From assembly GCA_900617975.1 (NCBI GenBank), contig UZAE01001365.1, forward strand, positions 1-13,666: 13,666 nucleotides of DNA, read 5' to 3'. Below are positions 10,870 through 13,666 of this stretch, in pieces. Every line of letters starts with the position of its first letter. Positions within the stretch are counted from its first letter, which is position 1. The notes beneath the pieces are model-generated. The model searched no databases, was not told where the DNA came from, and was given only the letters and a program-made list of their open reading frames with translations. A program made the position numbers and the translations under genes. The stretch is from Rodentolepis nana. Its lineage: Eukaryota > Platyhelminthes > Cestoda > Cyclophyllidea > Hymenolepididae.

Positions 10870-11131
10870 TGTCGTTTGCGGAAGAACAAAGGAAGAGAGA
10901 TAAGAAGTCAAAAGAACAATAGACAGGCGATAAATCTGTGTAACTAGTCAATTCATGACAGTAATAGATGAGGGAGAAAAATGAACACTGACAAAAAGAG
11001 AGGTAGAAGGGATGAAGAAAACGCCTGAAGGAGGGAAAGGAAAGAATTGTCAGATGAACGAAGGGGAAAGAGGTTGTTGATGTTGGAAGCAACTCATAAG
11101 ATAACAATGAAGGGAAAGGGATAAGGAAGCA
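10870..11131 (-). promoter_or_regulatory. Pyrimidine-rich probable 3' UTR of Pka-R1
   Basis: Just after the Pka-R1 stop codon the plus strand is dominated by A and G (runs such as GGGAAAGG, GAAGAGAG and AAAGAGAGG), so the transcript strand is rich in C and U for about 260 nt. By position this should be 3' UTR. CU-rich UTR tracts are known binding sites for polypyrimidine-tract and poly(C)-binding proteins; such a role here is inference. Possible poly(A) signals on the minus strand are ATTAAA at 10603-10598 and AATAAA at 10084-10079. Neither is certain. Confidence 0.5.
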
Positions 11132-11304
11132 TCACACAGAAAGGGAGATGTAGCTATTGTATTTCGCAATATTGCGTTTGAGGATATCGGAGCAAGGGCC
11201 CATGACGCGTTCAAAACGCTTGCGATCTAACTTGACACAACGCATCGCACTCTGGGCTACCACTGTCGCTGCTCTTGGGCGATCCAATAGTAAAGCAACT
11301 TCAC
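11132..11304 (-). other. Pka-R1: Pka-R1 terminal coding exon
   Basis: This 173-nt coding segment supplies two bases of a split Gly codon, 56 residues and the TGA stop (11134-11132). The acceptor AG lies at 11306-11305 behind TTTTGTTTGTCTTGA. The open frame continues upstream into the intron as far as 11332, but those codons (encoding about MALYFVCL) do not resemble the family and lie in the polypyrimidine tract. The frame should therefore not be read as starting at that ATG. Confidence 0.94.
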
Positions 11305-12864
11305 CTTCAAGACAAACAAAATATAACGCCATTCAAAAGCGATATATTATTACTCATGACTATTGCCTTCTTAGGCTATGAAGAGAAGATATGACTTCAT
11401 GACACAAATGCGTCGATTTGTGGAACCAAGCTCTCTCCTTCTTAAGTGCTTCGTTGATCTTATTGCAACAATATTACACATGTCTATTGTCCTCTTAACC
11501 TTTTAATACCCCTAGAACCGTATAGTCCTTTTTCAAAATAAGCTGGTACTAGACTCGTAACAGGTGCTATTGCCGTTTGAAACATATTCAATACGTCTAC
11601 AGCCTTCGCCTGATACCACCAAAACTCATTAAGTCGGGTGCTTCAGTCTGTTGTGAGAAACGCGTGACGCATTTTTCAAAAATAAATAATTCGGGCAAGC
11701 CCTTTTTCTTAAAGCGAACTGTTGAACTTATTTCAACAATCCAACGAATTTATAAGCGCACGTTTTAAATTTTGTGGCAAAATACGAATAGTTTAGTACT
11801 CATTTATGAATGCATAGGATCGAATATTTTTGCAAAGATAAAACATAAGCAAGATTGTCAATTGTTTACAGAATCGCCCTTTAAAAATTAGAAAGAGCTC
11901 AAATTTCATGAACACTTCTTTCGTCTAAGGATTATATTCACCCCGAAGGCGGATGAGGTTTTTATTAAATGAATAAGCATAAACTAACACTTACTTAGGA
12001 ATCGAGTTTGCGAAATCATCGCAAATCGCCACAGCCACAAAACAATAATGACAATTTTTAACAATCTTAATGTTTAATAATTCTTAGCCATAATCTATCT
12101 CTTCCCGATTTGCATTTTGCAAAGTCAATATGAAAGAAATGTGAAATTTGCCCCATGCGTCAATTCTCACGGACTTCAGTGATGGACACACTGTAGAAAA
12201 AGTCTTCTTAACTCGCTACGAATCAGATTGGAAATTATTTTATAGTTAATTGTATATACTTTCAGGGTCACAAAAAAGTTGCATATTTAGCAAGCCAGTG
12301 CGTAGGGAAACAGTGTCCTATAAAATACCTGTTGTACTTTGTTAAAGGCCATGGATTCATGTATATGCTATTAGAATTCTACAATACAATTTCGTCGTTT
12401 ATGTTTAAGGTGGCATGAGCTAATTCTAGCAAGCCTGCTGTTGCAGTTATAAGTCTAGCGGTCAATACACGATGCGTCCATAAATAACCGTTTATATATG
12501 CAGTACATTAACAAATTCCATTACCTCACAGCGTTAAAGATGAAGGATTCCCCTCGATCTTTTAATATACACACTCACCTCGCCTTAAATGATTTGAATA
12601 TCGATAAAAGTGAGAGGAATGGCTTATCTAAAAGCTTACCTTTGAAACTACAAAAGTCTAAAGTAGCCAACTCTTCAGTGGTATTTTAAACTACATTCAA
12701 ACTATTGTACTTCATGCAAGAATTAATTGAGCCTTTTCAAATCTACTTATGTATAAATACAACGAAATACTGTTAGGCATACCAAAGTAATCGGAAGGTC
12801 CAAGTCGACTAACTTCAACGGGTTCTGCGTTTTCTGAAGGCTTTTGGAGAACTGCGGCCGTGCC
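11132..12864 (-). CDS. Pka-R1: cAMP-dependent protein kinase type I regulatory subunit, last two coding exons (3' partial gene)
   Basis: Two exons on the minus strand join in phase. Exon A (12864-12783, 82 nt) follows a good acceptor (pyrimidine-rich, ending TTTCAG) and starts in phase 0 with GTAAVLQ. It runs to SRLGPSDYF plus one base before a GTATGC donor. Exon B (11304-11132) follows a TTTGTCTTGAAG acceptor, completes the glycine of the FGE motif and ends at a TGA. Together they give about 84 C-terminal residues of cAMP-binding domain B. The phosphate-binding cassette is present as [17 protein letters not shown], including the Glu and the Arg that bind the ribose and phosphate of cAMP. The helix region [14 protein letters not shown] follows, then a Tyr in KYNSY matching the adenine-capping Tyr371 of bovine RI-alpha. 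The SLSV terminus is diagnostic of type I rather than type II. In the family this subunit holds the catalytic subunit inactive until cAMP binds. The linker is divergent (QKPSENAEP, and VSRLG where VGRLG is usual). The first cAMP domain, inhibitor site and dimerisation domain are not in the window. Confidence 0.95.
11305..12782 (-). other. Pka-R1: Pka-R1 intron (1,478 nt)
   Basis: This is the phase-1 intron between the two recognised exons, with GTATGC at its 5' end and TTGAAG at its 3' end. It splits the glycine codon of the conserved YFGE motif. I see AT-rich non-coding sequence. Two short plus-strand open frames inside it (11577-11768 and 12498-12689) have no recognisable motif and look like chance. 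Confidence 0.9.
12783..12864 (-). other. Pka-R1: Pka-R1 penultimate coding exon
   Basis: This 82-nt exon encodes 27 codons plus one base. It covers the beta strands just before the phosphate-binding cassette of cAMP domain B, from GTAAVLQ to GPSDYF. The acceptor AG is at 12866-12865 behind a T-rich tract, and the donor GT is at 12782-12781. The residues match the type I subunit closely and the splice phases agree with the next exon, so the boundaries are firm. Confidence 0.93.
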
Positions 12865-13525
12865 CTGAAAGAATAAAATATGAGTCAAATATAAGCCGCA
12901 AATTTTGATGCATCAACGTGGAGAAAATGAGCCTTGTTACACCAGAGAACTATTGTCGCATACTTATATTAATAGGAATAATAAACAAATAGCATGAATA
13001 TTTGAGGAGCATCCATTGAATGATTCAGGAATTGAAATGACAGGCAATTTCAAAAGGTATTTGGAAGTTTTCATACAATATATATTAGTTGGAGGTGAGA
13101 AACGAATGTGGCGACTGAAGTTGGGGATTTATTTCGCAAATCACTCCTAAGAGAAAATGCCGACATTTCTTTTCCCAAAAGAAAACTTGTTAAATTTATC
13201 AATGTGTATTCTACAGTTATGACTTTTTTTAAAAATATGCCTCAAACTATACTTAAGTCTTCCAAGTCTTTCAATCTCTTTTAAAACACACAAAAATAGA
13301 TATTGAACTCTTCTTCTGTGTCAAAAACCAACAATAGACTTGCTTCAATAAAGTAAAAAAGTGGAGTTGGTATGGTGGGCATTTCTCATCAAAATATCTA
13401 GGAAGGAGCACTCAAATTGAGGAAAAGTTATTAATACTTATCTAGTTGGAAATTTGTAGTGATGTTTTATATAAGAGTGCACACTTTTACAGTAAAGTTG
13501 TAAAATGCCCTATGATTGCTGTGGC

Positions 13526-13589
13526 TAATACGTAAGGGGTATGCGAATTTACGATGCGCATTATAAGCATTAACATATAATACGTAAGG
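13526..13589 (+). repeat. Pair of 12-bp direct repeats
   Basis: TAATACGTAAGG occurs at 13526-13537 and again at 13578-13589, 52 bp apart start to start. The space between also holds GATGCGCAT, partly echoed by AATGCGCGG after the second copy. This may be a degenerate tandem repeat or the two flanks of a small insertion. It lies in the presumed Pka-R1 intron. Confidence 0.55.
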
Positions 13590-13635
13590 TAATGGAAATA
13601 GCCAATGCGCGGCAAATTAAGTAGGGCAAGAAACC

Positions 13636-13651
13636 ATTTATTTATTTATTT
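13636..13651 (+). repeat. ATTT tetranucleotide tract, four units
   Basis: Four ATTT units inside the imperfect frame CCATTT...AAATGG, which is itself a 6-bp inverted repeat (13634-13639 and 13653-13658). Simple sequence near the window edge. Confidence 0.75.
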
Positions 13652-13666
13652 CAAATGGCAGGCGTT

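Larger units (their letters stand above)
12865..13666 (-). other. Pka-R1: Upstream Pka-R1 intron, running off the window
   Basis: About 800 nt upstream of the penultimate exon. The exon that should encode the start of cAMP domain B (a GDDF.II.E type motif) could not be found on the minus strand here. The stretch is therefore read as intron that continues past the window edge. It contains a 12-bp direct repeat and an ATTT tetranucleotide tract, listed separately. Confidence 0.7.

Noticed and set aside
11132..11332. Reading the Pka-R1 3' frame as a small separate gene starting at the ATG at 11332
   Set aside because: The first codons lie in the polypyrimidine tract of an acceptor site, do not match the family, and the upstream exon joins in phase at 11304.
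11157..11381. Plus-strand open frame of 74 codons
   Set aside because: It is the antisense shadow of the Pka-R1 terminal exon, whose minus-strand translation is unmistakable.
1..13666. CRISPR array, transposase, reverse transcriptase, rRNA or long terminal repeats
   Set aside because: No regularly spaced repeats, no catalytic motifs of mobile-element proteins in any long frame, and no long terminal or inverted repeats could be seen by reading.

Overview
The window looks like nuclear DNA of an animal, probably an invertebrate. It is AT-rich, with long non-coding stretches, spliced genes with GT-AG introns, simple-sequence tracts and no bacterial operon structure. The species cannot be named from the sequence. 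The best lineage evidence is a clearly metazoan protein kinase A regulatory subunit.

Two genes can be supported, both on the minus strand. At the right end (11132-12864) are the last two coding exons of a type I cAMP-dependent protein kinase regulatory subunit (Pka-R1 / PRKAR1 family). They cover most of the second cAMP-binding domain up to the conserved C-terminal SLSV and stop. The earlier exons must lie beyond position 13666 or be too small to recognise here. The region just 3' of the stop (about 10870-11131) is strongly pyrimidine-rich on the transcript strand and is probably 3' UTR.

In the middle (7751-8280) is the 5' part of a gene for a predicted secreted protein. It has a clear signal peptide followed by a domain that resembles the periplasmic substrate-binding proteins of glycine-betaine/quaternary-amine ABC transporters (OpuAC/ProX type). 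The reading frame shifts between signal peptide and domain. Either a very small 32-nt intron or a 1-nt indel in a homopolymer explains this. The domain is only partly encoded here; a donor site at 7750 suggests that more exons follow towards lower coordinates, but I could not identify them.

The remainder (1-7705 and 8281-10870) is mostly apparent intergenic or intronic DNA. It holds G-runs, CT and CA microsatellites, a few hairpins, a very AT-rich belt (about 8560-9110), and several weak open frames or exon-like segments that I list with low confidence. No tRNA, rRNA, recognisable transposon, CRISPR array or bacterial-type operon was found. There is no sequence sign that the two genes work together: one product is an intracellular cAMP sensor, the other is predicted to be exported.
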